DNA from: Elysia chlorotica
Lineage: Eukaryota > Mollusca > Gastropoda > Plakobranchidae
Length of the DNA: 64,000 nt
Reading direction: 5' to 3'
NCBI GenBank assembly: GCA_003991915.1
Contig: RQTK01000172.1
Span: 441,006-505,005, forward strand
Shown: positions 41,201-53,176 of the stretch, piece after piece
How the letters are laid out: each line of letters starts with the position of its first letter
Numbering within the stretch: position 1 is the stretch's first letter
Made by a program: the position numbers and the translations under genes
The notes under the pieces: model-generated
Told to the model about the DNA's origin: nothing
What the model saw: the letters and a program-made list of their open reading frames with translations, nothing else
Databases searched by the model: none

Positions 41201-44200
41201 AAGAATGACTGTTACAAAAGGATACTTTGATTTCACCTCGCCCTCAAAACCATACATTTGGTTCATTGTTAAACTTTCATGGTTTCCTGAAGACAAAACA
41301 AAAAGAATAATATAATTAAATATATCATTATTATTAAGCATGCCCAAAGCAATTGAAACTAATACCATTGTCATTGACTGAAGTAACCAGTAGGGTACAA
41401 ATCCGACATTTAATTTGCCCAACCGTCGGCCTCAAACTAAGCACTGAGTTTTGAGAACCAGACGCTCTGGCACTTGAGCCAGTTCGCCCCTCAAGACCAA
41501 CTACACTAGTTCTCGATTTTTATCAGAATTAGATCTAGATCTATACCATCGTATGTCAAACTACATTTATAACCTAATATAAAGCTAGAATCTAGATCTA
41601 AATTCACCTTCATTAGATGTAGTTTCACTTCGGAACGACAGATAGGTTTGTTTGGATGGATGTATTCCATCGGTAATGTAACGGGGAATACCGCAAATCA
41701 GGTGTCGCCGAAAAGATCGTAAATGTACGACAATGATCGAAAATCTAGATATCCATATGGGTAATTAAAATGATCATCGTCAAAAAAATTTTTTTTAACA
41801 ATAATTCTAATCCATAACGGTGGCATCAGTTTGGCTAGAGTTGTAACACATTAGCGGCAGGCAACAGCAATCATCCGTTCAAAATACCAGATCTAGATTA
41901 AGCTCAGATCTATGTTCCCGAATTCCGACGACGATATATAAATAAGCAAGATTTATATAGAGAAGTGAAAGCTGTGAAGAAAATTTAAGTAATTTAGCCT
42001 AGTAATAATTATTTCTTTTTTAAGTAGCCAATTTTTCTTGATATTTTAATATACAATAACCAACACGAGTGGACAAAAGATCTTGTGCGGTATGTAACAT
42101 CTTTAAGCAAATGCAATAATGCGCCGCCCAACGAGGATGCGTGTGAGTGTGTGTGTATGTCTGTCTGTGTTTGCGCCTAGACCTACAAAATAAGAAATTG
42201 TTTATCTGATCGTGCTAGAGTAAGAACTGTGAGGGGACCGGCGTTTGACAGCGAAGATGGTTTGAAGTCTACATCAGTCTAACTTGTCGCCCCAAAACTG
42301 GATTCGTAGAAACAAACTCTCTGCCTAGCAGTAGTAAACAAAGTTATGGGATTTCCGGATGGACAGATCGCCGCCGGCGGAAGCATAATTGCCGCTATAG
42401 ATAATAGTGGTACACCATTTACCGCATTTTTCACAAAAAAAAGGCGCGAGTGAACATTAAATCTACAAGTGGATAAGAGACTCGGCCGATCCCTACCTCC
42501 TTATGAGACGACGAAAACGTGAATGGGCGGTGTTAAAGGCTGGGCTAACCGGGCGTTATTGCTGAAAATGGCAGCAACAACTGAGCGATCGACGGGACAC
42601 CTGATTTTTAACTTAATATCGTCAAATACATATTTTTTCAACCAGATACGGACGGACGTACTCAGGAGATCAAATACGTATTATACGTACTGGTTGGACG
42701 CTATGAATATCTATTAATTAAAAAAAAAAACATAAGTAAAAAACCCCAGTCATATCTAGCAAAACATTTATCTTATAAACGTATTAAATGAAAAAAACAA
42801 AAAAAAAACAATAACAGAGCAAAAACCCTTTATCAAATTAAATAAATTGAGCAACAAACATATACTTTATTCTTCTCACCAGTAGTTTGGCGCCGAGAAC
42901 ACAGTGATGCACTTGCCGCCGTGCATCAGCTCGTAGCCTTCGTTCTTGACCTCGTGGCTCCTGACCACGTAGTCCAGCTTGTTCAGCTCCAGGAAGCGGG
43001 CAGTGACGTCCGGCCCAAACTGGACACCGACCCCGCGCTTGCTCGGGGCTCTCCCAGCCTGGGGCTGTGGGTCTGACCACAGCAGCTCGCACATGATGCC
43101 TGGGGAAACATGAAAATGTGGATGTAAAGTGAAGTCTTTAGACACAAATGTTTTCATTTGTTTGAAACTGCTAAACACTTTACCTGCCTATATCAACTAT
43201 TGTTGCATAATCAGAAATTTATAAAGCAGTGATCCCAAATAGATCAACACATTTTAAAAATTTTTTTTTTTTTTACTAAACTTTCATGCTTCAATGTACG
43301 TTTCATATACAATTAAATGACACAACCCTTTGACATAATTTTAATGAACTCTGATCTGTCAACTTTTTTTTTGTACTGAAAATCCGTAAATTTGTGGAAA
43401 ATTGTCACCACTGAACAATACCCTAGTAAAAAAAACATGATACAAATTTCATAAGCAGCTTTGCTTTTAAAGTTACTTGGAGATGTCTTTTTTTCAACCC
43501 TGTTTGATGCAAGATAATAATTTATGATGTCTCAAAGGCAAGGCGAGATGGAATACAGTAAATGAATGAAATGAGTACCTACCACTGTCAGGAGGTTGCT
43601 TGTTACGATATGTTTTGGATATGTCATCCAAGGTGACATTGTCATTGGAAAACAAGCCGCCATGCATAACCTGCAAAGGAGACGGTAAAAAATCTTTGTG
43701 AATAAGAGGTTCATCAAGTTTAACTGTCTGGTAACAGGCTATCCCTGGATTATTCATGTATTTAAACACCATTATCAGAAAAAGAAAATATAATTATTAG
43801 CGGTAGCTGTAAACAGCTCTTTAGTATGTGTCAGGCTACTGTTTTCAGTAGGAGGCACAATGAACTACCGAGCTGCTTTAATTCGATTCTATTTCACCGT
43901 TTAATAAAAATTTAACTAGTTAATGGAAATATATAAAAAAAACAAGCAACTGATTCATAACCCGAAGAAATATAGCAACGCTTTATCAAACTTGAAAAAA
44001 AAGATACAAGGCAAACAACTCATTATGAAAAATCTATATTTTTGCCCATAAAACTTCCTGCACAGAAAACAAATACTGCAAGCCTAAAATACAATGTGGT
44101 TATCACAACTAATTTTCAAGCAGGTAGATCAACATACCAGGATCTTCTTGTTTATACAGTGAGCTAAGGGCAACCAGTTGAAGACCTCTGTAAAGAGTTC

Positions 44201-47200
44201 ACAGAGCTGTGAAGAGTATCTTAACAATGTTGAGGAGCAGTCCATCACAACATAAATGCATAAACTGATGAAAACATCAGAGTGTTGTTCATGAAGAAAC
44301 TATTGTAAATGCCTTCAAAATTTCCTATGAATTGAATCAGAACAATATCTGAAAAAAAATCTGGGAAAATTTTCCTGTAAATTTTTAACCAAGAATCTTT
44401 TATTATGTGCATATGAAAAAAATATGAGAATTTTTGGCATCTTCTTAAAGAGAGTAACAGTATTTTAATTTCTCATACATTGACAACTAAGTATAAAGTT
44501 CTAATAAGCATTTTTCAAATGAACATGTATTTTCATTGTAAAGCGCTATGAGCCTAAGCATGTAGAGCACTATGAAAAATAAGTTAATTTTTTTTTTTTT
44601 TTTAAATTTAAGATGAAGGCTTTGATAATGCTTTACACTGCAACAAATGATGGATGCTTTATTGCCACAGAATGCCTGTTACAAAAGGATACTTTGATTT
44701 CACTTCGCCCTCAAAACCATACATTTGGTTCATTGTTAAACTTTCATGGTTTCCTGAAGACAAAACAAAAAAGAATAATATAATTAAATATATCATTATT
44801 ATTATTATTATTATTATCATGGGGGAAAAATTACAGGTTTGTACAGGTATTTGTTTTTGCAATTACTGATTAAAAAAAAGGTCTCTCATTTTATCAAATA
44901 TATATTCAAAATAGCCATCACTGTTATACAAAACTGAATAATTATGTGGATGATTTTTTTTGTAGATGCCCTCTGACAAAAAAAAATAAATAAAAAAATA
45001 TTATGTGAAAAGGAATGATGTGTATTGTTAAATGTGTTCTTATGCACATTATTTATTGATTGATTTAACACACACCACACTGATGATTAAATAATTTTTT
45101 TTTTGTTTCCTTTCCTTTTAAATAACATGAGAATTGGTTCTTAAAAATCTTGTCTGGCTCATATTTACTTCAACACAACCTGGTTCAGGATTTTACTCTA
45201 ACCTCTGGCCATGAAGAAATGTTTGGGGTACAAGAGTTTGTAGGTGAGTAGAGTCATGATACACTCTACCGAGAAAGAGCCGCGGTCAACAAAATCACCA
45301 TTGAACAGCTGATAACATCAAAGGTTAAGGAATTGTTTACTTTCAAAATATTCAACCACTGAAGTTAAACATGAAGAATGAAATATAGGTTGGCTTCTGT
45401 ACAATATCTGCTTGTAAAACTCAACAACAAGCAGTTACGTTATATGAATAATATAAAAGAGTGATGCTAGGCTAGTGTTTGCCACCTGTTAGTTCATTAC
45501 AAAAAATAAAAAAAAATCAATAAATGGTCCTTTTACCAGTTGTTGAAATTATATTTATTACAAACAAGCTTAATGTTTAATCCTTGCACCTATTACAATG
45601 AAAATACATATTATTTCTAACCTGAGGTAATCAGTAAATTAATTTCCTAAAAAAGTACTGAAACAAATATCGAAAAAAAACCAGCTAGTAAAGGATACAT
45701 ATGGATTCTCCTCTGATGGTTTCCCGTTCATTTGGAAGATGTTAAGTAGATCATAATATTGGCCATGGATGTCTCCACATATAGTGAACTTTGCTTTCTG
45801 AAATGAATTTCATGAATGATTTATGAATATAGCATTACATACAATTAAGTACAATAAAGTATTCAGAAGAAGAAAAAAAAACATGCCAGATGAAAATAAA
45901 AAAATTGAAATCTGCATCAGTGTTATTATTCATTAACATGGGGACATTGTGTTACACCATACTGTTCAAATTTTGTTACATTTTTCCATGCCCTTAAATT
46001 AGAGAATACATTTCATTTTGTTTTAATATCTATGCTTGAAAAAAACAACAACCCACCAAACACACAGGAGTAATCTAATTCATGAACAAAGACAACAAAC
46101 AATAACAAAAAAAAAATACACACACACACACACAAAACAACTAAAAGATAATGCATGATATTATTTACAAAATATTAAACATGAAAGTCAACTTCAACGA
46201 TTTATTGATTCTACCCAAGATTGTAAAATAAACTTACTGGAGGGACATCTATGTAAACTAATGAGTCTTGTTCACAGAATAGTTTCTTGGCCTGCACAAG
46301 TATCTGTGAAAGTTAAGAAAAGAAAATTATATCCAAAAGCTGTACATAGTTAATTGTTTCATCCTCAATTATAATTTGTCAGGGAAAAAAGAAAGAACAA
46401 GAAAGGATGAAAAAAAGTTCACAAAAGGTTCTCTTGCAAAAATAAGCCTCAGGTTCCTAATTAAAAAATTTTGAATCATTCTAACACCCTCCTCATTCCA
46501 TATTCTATGAGATTGATATAATTGTAAAAGCAATTGATCGGAGATTCTAAAGATCTAGGGCACTATTATCCACCCAAACATTATTTAAAAAAAACAACAA
46601 CAAAAGGAAACAAACAACAAACATTGTAAACTAAGAAGACCAAGCTTTTTCAGGAGGTACCTCTTTACAGTATATGATTATGTAAATGAATAAACAGAGA
46701 AGAAAAATTAATTGTTTTCAAACCAAAATAGTGGGGGAAAAAAACAACAAAAAGTATGCACATACTTGACAAACATATTTTTTGGGTAACTTCTTCTGCT
46801 CTTTGTATGCTTCTATAAGAGCATTGGCAAAGTCTAACGTCACTGTGCCATCTTGAAGATGTGGACCATCATAATTGGCTTCAATTACTGGAAATAAAAC
46901 AAAAAGCATACAAATGAAAGCATATTAAAGCAATATGTTCTAGTATCATTGCTTCTATTAAAAATCTCAGTCAAAGAAATTAAATGTAAGAACAATGATT
47001 AGCAATGATGTAAAAACTGAAAATAATGAGAACAAGTAGCTATAGCTGTTTTCATCAGGATTTCTTGCAAGAATTCCCTTTACCGAAAAAAAAAAAAGTT
47101 TCAATAAAAAAAAATTGCAGACTTTAATTTTTCGAACTGACTAATCAAATTGTCTGAAAATTCTAGGTAGCAATAATAAATCAATGTGGCGAGGATTAGA

Positions 47201-49280
47201 AATGTTGTCCCAAAATATACAATATAGCCAAATGATTGCTGTGTAAGAATAAATTAAAACGCACACATACCTAAGCTTTCTATATCAATAGTGTCAGCCA
47301 GGCATTTCCCATCATCAGAGGCTATGGCTTTCTCAAAGGCTATCCGCTTGCATATCTTGTTACACTCATTGTACTTTGTGCGTGCATCTTTATCACTTGG
47401 TCGCACCTTTGTCACCTGGCAAATATAAAGCAAATGAAATAAATAACCGGTGAAAAGACATGGTCAAAATTATAATAATACCAAGTCCCATTAAAACAAA
47501 TCAAGACAAAGAAATCAAAATGTTTAGATGTATACTTCATACACAAAACAGTTAAGATGGTATAAAGGTTTAATATGCATGAAAAAGAACATGTTTACAA
47601 GTCAAGAGAAAAGATACCTACAAATATCAGAACACAATTTATAAGTACTCCTGGTAAAATCCATAATCAATTGACACATTTTTAAAATTACAACTTATTA
47701 AATAAAACAGCATATTATTCAGAAACAAACAGTAGGAAAATTAAAAATATGTGTGTTGAAAGCAATAATGATGAAGATAATAATAAAAAGAGAATTATAA
47801 ATACTTACAGCCTCAAAGTCTTTCAAGGCTAATTTGAACTTTCCTAAAGCCATATTTGCTGAAGCACGGCGATAGTAAGCCTTAGAATAAAGAAAATGAA
47901 ATATAAGAAGATAAAATATGAATTTAAGTGCCAAATTAATTAAAAACAAAATAGCAATCCTTGATAAAATTGTAACAGTTAGTTGACATTTACAAACAAA
48001 AAATAAATGTTACAAATTCGATATATAGATATATTATAAATATTTGATTCCTAGGTAAGAGTAAGAGGTCCTGATGATGGTAAATTTCAGATCTATCTCT
48101 CTGCACATCGATATTTAAACCTCTTTGAAACATTGATCTCGACAATTTACATCTACAGCTTAAGAAACAAAACAACCATTCCAGATCAACAAAGGAAAAA
48201 AAAAAGAATAAGACTATATTTATGAAATGTTCATGTAAATTTATCAGAAATCTGTTTGTGGAACAAGGGGACATTAGCAGATGATCTTAAACTTAAGATC
48301 GATTTGAGAAAAACAAAATTTTAAAAGTATTCTAAAAAACATTAGCCTATCTAAATTTAAAGTAACAATACAAACCTTGAGATAATTTTTATCCAAATTC
48401 AAGGCTTTGGATGCATCATTAAGGGCATATCCAAAGCACTCTGTTCTCAGATAAGCAAAGCTGCGATTTCCGAAATAAGCTGCCACAAATGGGTTTAACT
48501 GTATAGCTTTTGAGTATTTATCAATCGCATTTGTGTAATCTTCATCTGGAGGAAAGAAAAAAAATACAGAAATTTAAAGAAATTTCAATAAGAAATCTGA
48601 TGTCTTAAATACATTAGGCCTAAATAAAAAAAAAAGACCAACTTCCAAAAATCATTTAAATAGATGGAATAATAAAACAGCAGGTTGTGCCACTTGTATC
48701 ATGACAATGACTGTCAGGTCTAGATTCAGAAAGAGTGAACATTTTTTTGAGAATTAGGAGGAGTAAGCCATTTAAGAGATAAAGGTCGGTACTGAGGGCC
48801 CACTGCAAACATTACTAGTTAAATAGACTCTAGAGATCTAGATCTAGATCTAGATACTTGGGACACTGCAGCGGAAGGAGAGACTGTGCATCGGTGGTCT
48901 CAATTCTGATGTGGCGTGTCGCCTATAGTTTTGTCCAAAATCAATTCAATTATTAGGGCCACAACCTACGTCAAATTAAATAGGCTAAAGTTATCATAGA
49001 AGTCACCCACATAATTATGTTATATTATAATTATAGATCCTATAAGTCGTGTGAAATTATCACAAAAAGGACAGACCTAATTAATCTAGACCTCTATCAT
49101 TTGTACGGGCATGAACAGTATACTTTAGTGGTCTAACTTACTTTTAAAGAACACATTCGCTTCCTCTTTAATTTCGTCCGCCCTCTTTTTGTCTTCCTCT
49201 GAGACCGCTTCTGGATCAGAGGGCATGCTTTCAGTTGTTTCCTCCATTGCGGCGTTTTCATTCCCCATTGCTGTCGCCAT
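38205..49280 (-). CDS. PPP5C: Serine/threonine protein phosphatase 5 (PPP5C), 14 exons
   Basis: PP5 is a PPP-family phosphatase with an N-terminal TPR domain that binds Hsp90 and holds the catalytic domain inactive. Exons in transcript order: 49142-49280, 48376-48545, 47809-47880, 47271-47415, 46766-46887, 46238-46303, 45699-45797, 45203-45308, 44683-44753, 44138-44206, 43583-43670, 42880-43099, 38740-38821, 38205-38261. They total 1506 nt, 501 residues plus stop (vertebrate PP5 is 499). Exons 9-12 have a second full copy at 41216-41286, 40677-40745, 40110-40197 and 39364-39583. TPR marks include '[20 protein letters not shown]' and '[14 protein letters not shown]'. Metal and catalytic motifs are GDIHGQ (about D247, H249), GDFVDRG (D276), GNHE (N308, H309), MHGG (H356) and RSHEV (H431). 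The C-terminal regulatory end reads '[14 protein letters not shown]'. The active site is complete. Confidence 0.95.
39250..41335 (-). repeat. PPP5C exon 9-12 cassette, distal copy (b)
   Basis: This second copy of the catalytic cassette is nearer exon 13. It has exons 9b 41216-41286, 10b 40677-40745, 11b 40110-40197 and 12b 39364-39583. Exon lengths, phases, acceptors and donors equal those of copy a, and the encoded protein appears identical. Introns share long identical stretches but differ by indels. Joining exon 12a to 9b gives a TGA within four codons, so the two cassettes cannot be used in series. Confidence 0.93.
41336..42784. other. Unique DNA between the two PPP5C cassettes, CpG-denser in part
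   Basis: This 1.45 kb separates the duplicated cassettes. The first part is AT-rich with 'agatctagatct'-type palindromes; a SINE-like fragment sits at 41385-41495. From about 42110 to 42700 CG dinucleotides become much denser than elsewhere in the introns (for instance 'gcgccgcccaacg' and 'gatcgccgccggcgg'). A short open frame at 42523-42717 (64 codons) matches nothing I recognise and is probably chance. The stretch could be an alternative promoter region or an inserted segment. Confidence 0.55.
41385..41495 (-). repeat. Possible diverged tRNA-like SINE fragment
   Basis: The reverse complement of this stretch has 'gggcgaactggctcaagtgc', then a weak B-box-like 'ggttctcaaaactc', and 'ggatttgtaccctactgg'. 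That layout recalls the SINE family, but similarity is low and the 3' body is missing. Confidence 0.35.
42785..44810 (-). repeat. PPP5C exon 9-12 cassette, proximal copy (a)
   Basis: Copy a is nearer exon 8 and is used in the gene model. It is offset about 3.47-3.52 kb from copy b, homologous from the A-rich stretch before exon 12 to just beyond the acceptor of exon 9. In exon 12 I saw only one difference, a synonymous C/T (39533 against 43050 region), while introns carry several indels. Confidence 0.93.
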
Positions 49281-49449
49281 GTTTCACCCAACTCTTTCGT
49301 CAATGGAATCAAAAAATATTTTTGCATCATTGGTATCCAAGATAAGGGAAACTACTCCCGAATTATAAGTAAAAAAATCTGCAGCAGGCCTACCCTAACT
49401 TCATAATAGGCCTTCATCAGTAAGCTTATGTAAGTACCTGACGCGTGAG

Positions 49450-49870
49450 TGAATGAATGAGTTGGTCATCTAACATCCAATATCAGAAGCAACGACATGC
49501 TATAATATGGACGAATCCCAAGACAATTGGAAAGTTGACAAAGAAAAAGAAAAAATATACTACACAAATATAATAATTATGTAAATTGCAAAAAATATCT
49601 AAACGCTCCTGAGCCAAGCCTGGGAGTAACCAAATCTTCTAACATTCAATATGTTGAATTTGAGCTGAAACACAGTAGAAGAATAAGAATAACACTAAAT
49701 TCTGACAATGGCAGACCTACATGCTGCCACACAACGACAGTTTAAGGTTACCAGAACTCCTCGGTCGGCCGGTCACCCAATCAGTTCTGCATGGGACGAC
49801 ATGTGACAAATAATCTTATGTCCGATCGTTCGTTTTGAACCGGAGATCCTTGCGATTGGGTGACAAATGC
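49450..49870 (-). repeat. Diverged SINE sequence, reverse orientation
   Basis: The plus strand near 49460-49530 shows complements of the 3' end ('catctaacatcc', 'ggacgaatcccaagac'). Near 49715-49735 is 'catgctgccacacaacgac', and near 49835-49850 a reversed B-box-like 'ttgaaccgg'. The middle (49540-49640) is unrelated AT-rich DNA, so either one SINE was interrupted or two copies are adjacent. Confidence 0.55.
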
Positions 49871-49937
49871 TCCACCACTTACACCAGTCCCCCCCAGTAA
49901 CAACAGCAGCAACAATAGAAACAGTATAAGTAGTAGC

Positions 49938-49953
49938 AATGATAATAATAATA

Positions 49954-49992
<39 letters not shown>

Positions 49993-50165
49993 TAATAATA
50001 ATGATAATAATAATAATAGTANNNNNNNNNNNNNNNNNNNNNNNNNNNNNNNNNNNNNNNNNNNNNNNNNNNNNNNNNNNNNNNNNNNNNNNNNNNNNNN
50101 NNNNNNNNNNNNNNNNNNNNNNNNNNNNNNNNNNNNNNNNNNNNNNNNNNNNNNNNNNNNNNNNN

Positions 50166-50235
<70 letters not shown>

Positions 50236-50246
50236 TTACTACTACT
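49938..50246. other. Assembly gap in trinucleotide repeat DNA
   Basis: An (ATA)n array runs to 50021, then 144 N bases (50022-50165), then an (ACT)n array to about 50246. The gap sits in a repeat that the assembler could not cross; its true length is unknown, and the change of motif from AAT to ACT must occur inside it. Confidence 0.97.
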
Positions 50247-50710
50247 AGTAGTCTGGTAATGCTAGTAATAGAAGTGTTAGCAGAAGTAGTAGTAATTTAC
50301 CCAGTAAATTTAAACTGAGTGCGCGATAGTTAGACTATTTAGTATACTATTTAGTATGGTGGCCACACTGTTCCATGTTTATATTTTTCAGCAACACTTG
50401 ACCCAAAAAAGCAACAGAGCGGATCGCAGTATTATAAATAAAACCCACTTTTGGCTTCTGAGACTTTGTCCAAGAAACTATCTTTTTATTGTTGTCCAGT
50501 TTGTGCTTACCATTTGCGTTCCACTGTGTTCCACTCAAATATTCCTTCCGTGTAGTGTATCACAAAGGCTGGTGTTGCTTTGCGGTACTGTGTAGCTTGA
50601 GCTAAAGTTTTAGAGTTTTAGGTATTAGGCTACTGAAAATCCAAGATGTAAAATATCATCTTTTTTCTACATCCATTTTGGAACTAGCTGTACTTAGATC
50701 TATTCCTTCG

Positions 50711-50777
50711 AGGTAAGCCTATTTTACAAGAATATTTGTTGCATAGGTAAGCCTATTTTACAAGAATATTTGTTGCA

Positions 50778-50826
<49 letters not shown>
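50711..50826 (+). repeat. 34-bp tandem duplication followed by (CA)n
   Basis: A 34-base unit beginning 'aggtaagcctattttac' occurs at 50711-50744 and 50745-50778 and is followed by about 24 CA units to 50826. Confidence 0.9.
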
Positions 50827-50827
<1 letters not shown>

Positions 50828-50999
50828 GCTGGGGCGTTTCTGGTCTTTGTTTGTGTACAAAAGTATTTTTTTTCAAAACTCGCAACAGCCTAGTGCCAAT
50901 AAAGTCTACCAATGTTAATCTTCTTTCTTCTCTATTTAAAGGAAACAACAGCTACAAAATACCAAAAAAACAAAACAAAAACGTCAACAACAAAAAACA

Positions 51000-51007
51000 A
51001 CAGCAGC

Positions 51008-51069
<62 letters not shown>

Positions 51070-51070
51070 A
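51000..51070 (+). repeat. (CAA)n microsatellite
   Basis: About 23 CAA units. Another (CA)n array is at 51417-51453. Translations in glutamine or valine are compositional artefacts. Confidence 0.95.
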
Positions 51071-51413
51071 TAAACAAAAATCGTGTGTTTTTATACATTC
51101 TTGGTTGGTTTTATGGCTAAAACGCATACCTGGAACAAAACAGCAATAATCATCTTTATTTAAATTTCCGTACCCTAGAGTCTCGGCAAGGGGGCGCTGG
51201 TCCATAAAAGTTTGAGAAACACTGCCCTAGACCTCTCAGATTTAATCCTTAGATTTCCTGCTGAACAGGGAACTACCGAAGGAGATATCAATCGTCTACG
51301 AGTATCTATTAAAATAGTTTAATAGTTATATAAAAAAAGGCATATGTCCGCCCGAAAAAAAAATCGGAACAAACAATCTCCATACTCACCCACCCCCACC
51401 CCCACCCAACACC

Positions 51414-51457
<44 letters not shown>

Positions 51458-52018
51458 TAGCACTGAGAGACCACTCAGTTAGACTGAACGTAAACAAAAG
51501 AAACAATCGCTAAACTTGCCTAAAATAGGAAAGGAAGGAGACGACTTATATCTCACAATGATCAGGAAAGCTGCCTAGTTATAGAAATACGGCACGATAC
51601 GGCGTAAAGTCAGTAAGTTAAAAGGTTACAGCATGTAGGACCTACCGCTAGCGCTATTATTGCCTTTTAAAGCGCAAGAAACTACAAATATGTATGTTTT
51701 TGGGAGAATATATTGAAGTCATAATTGAGTAAACATACAAACAAGGGTTTAGTGAAATGTCACTGTACAGTATTAATAATATGTTCTACCGTATAATTAT
51801 TTTGTTAATATTTCTGTTTTGTCATTCTCAGATCAAGACCCAAACAGTCTTAGACGTTGATTCCTATTAAGTCAAATCGATTAAAAAAGACATCTGAAGG
51901 AGGCACAACTCATTGCACATAACTCAATGTTTGCAGACTATGCTAAATTAACATCAGAGATAGAGGCAAACACCCCAAAGAGCCAGATACAGTGAGCAAC
52001 AACATCACAAACAACAAA

Positions 52019-52023
<5 letters not shown>

Positions 52024-52077
<54 letters not shown>

Positions 52078-52120
52078 CTCCCACCCCACCACAAAACAAC
52101 AAGAACAAAACAACAACAGC

Positions 52121-52152
<32 letters not shown>

Positions 52153-52165
52153 AAACAACAGCAAC
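52024..52165 (+). repeat. (CAA)n arrays upstream of the GH3 start
   Basis: Two long CAA arrays separated by a short C-rich spacer end about 170 bases before the GH3 start codon, so they may be transcribed as 5'UTR. Confidence 0.9.
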
Positions 52166-52334
52166 AACAGCACAACAACAGCAACAATACCAGCAACAAA
52201 CCCCGACCAAAACCAAAACAGCAAACAACGAAAACAAAAAAAAAAAAACCCAACAAAAACTAACAGATAATCTCGTTTCCATTATCACTAAAAAATAATA
52301 TCCTCCAAAACAAAAGGCTAAAACCCACAAGACA

Positions 52335-52844
52335 ATGAAGACTTTCCAGACAGTTCAACGGTTGTTTTCTAAACTTCCAACAAGTTTTCACACAGCAATC
52401 CTCTTTTTGATGTTATTATCTTTGGGACCTTCCGTTCGCACCGAAGAGCACCACAAAAACTTCAACACTCTTTCTTACTTTACACACCACGGAAAGCCGC
52501 GTAGCAGCAGTCCGCAAGATGTACGGAGCTTCAGCACCAAATTCAACAGAGAATCGATGCCCTCTTCGTCCTCCTATTATTTCGGTGATTTTACATACCC
52601 GTTCCAAAACCCGGACTTGCCATGGGATGCCAGGGTGGATGATCTTGTGTCGAGGCTTACCCTGGAGGAGATTCAGTTACAGATGGCGAGGGGAGGGCAG
52701 TGGGCGTACAGCACACCCGCGCCGGCCATTCCAAGGCTGGGTAAGTCTACTAACAAAATTATTGATAAGCTTTGGTTGCAGAAACCCCTCTCTCATTCCT
52801 CCTTTCTCTGCCTCTCTGTCTCTATATCTGTCTCTCTGTCTCTC

Positions 52845-52923
<79 letters not shown>

Positions 52924-53036
52924 GTCTGTCTGTCTGTCTATCTGCCTGTCTGCCTGCCTCTCTCTGTCTCTGTCACTGCCTGTCTGTCTGTCTGTCGGTC
53001 TGTCTGTGTTTGTGTCTCTCTCCTACTCTGTCTGTA

Positions 53037-53083
<47 letters not shown>

Positions 53084-53116
53084 GTGTGTGCCCCCCTCTC
53101 TCTCTCCCTCTCTCTC

Positions 53117-53176
<60 letters not shown>

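Larger units (their letters stand above)
49281..52334. other. Divergent intergenic region between PPP5C and GH3 gene
   Basis: PPP5C and the GH3 gene start back to back about 3 kb apart. The interval holds a reversed, diverged SINE (49450-49870), an assembly gap inside microsatellite DNA (50022-50165), a 34-bp tandem duplication (50711-50778), and CA and CAA arrays. Both promoters must lie here, but I see no clear TATA box. The (CAA)n array at 52024-52165 probably lies in or just before the GH3 5'UTR. Confidence 0.65.

Noticed and set aside
42523-42717. 64-codon open frame in the CpG-denser patch
   Set aside because: No recognisable domain, no splice context and no neighbouring exon in frame; kept only as part of the description of that region.
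51938-52330. Long valine, leucine, cysteine or asparagine-rich open frames
   Set aside because: They are translations of (CAA)n microsatellites and have no non-repetitive protein content.
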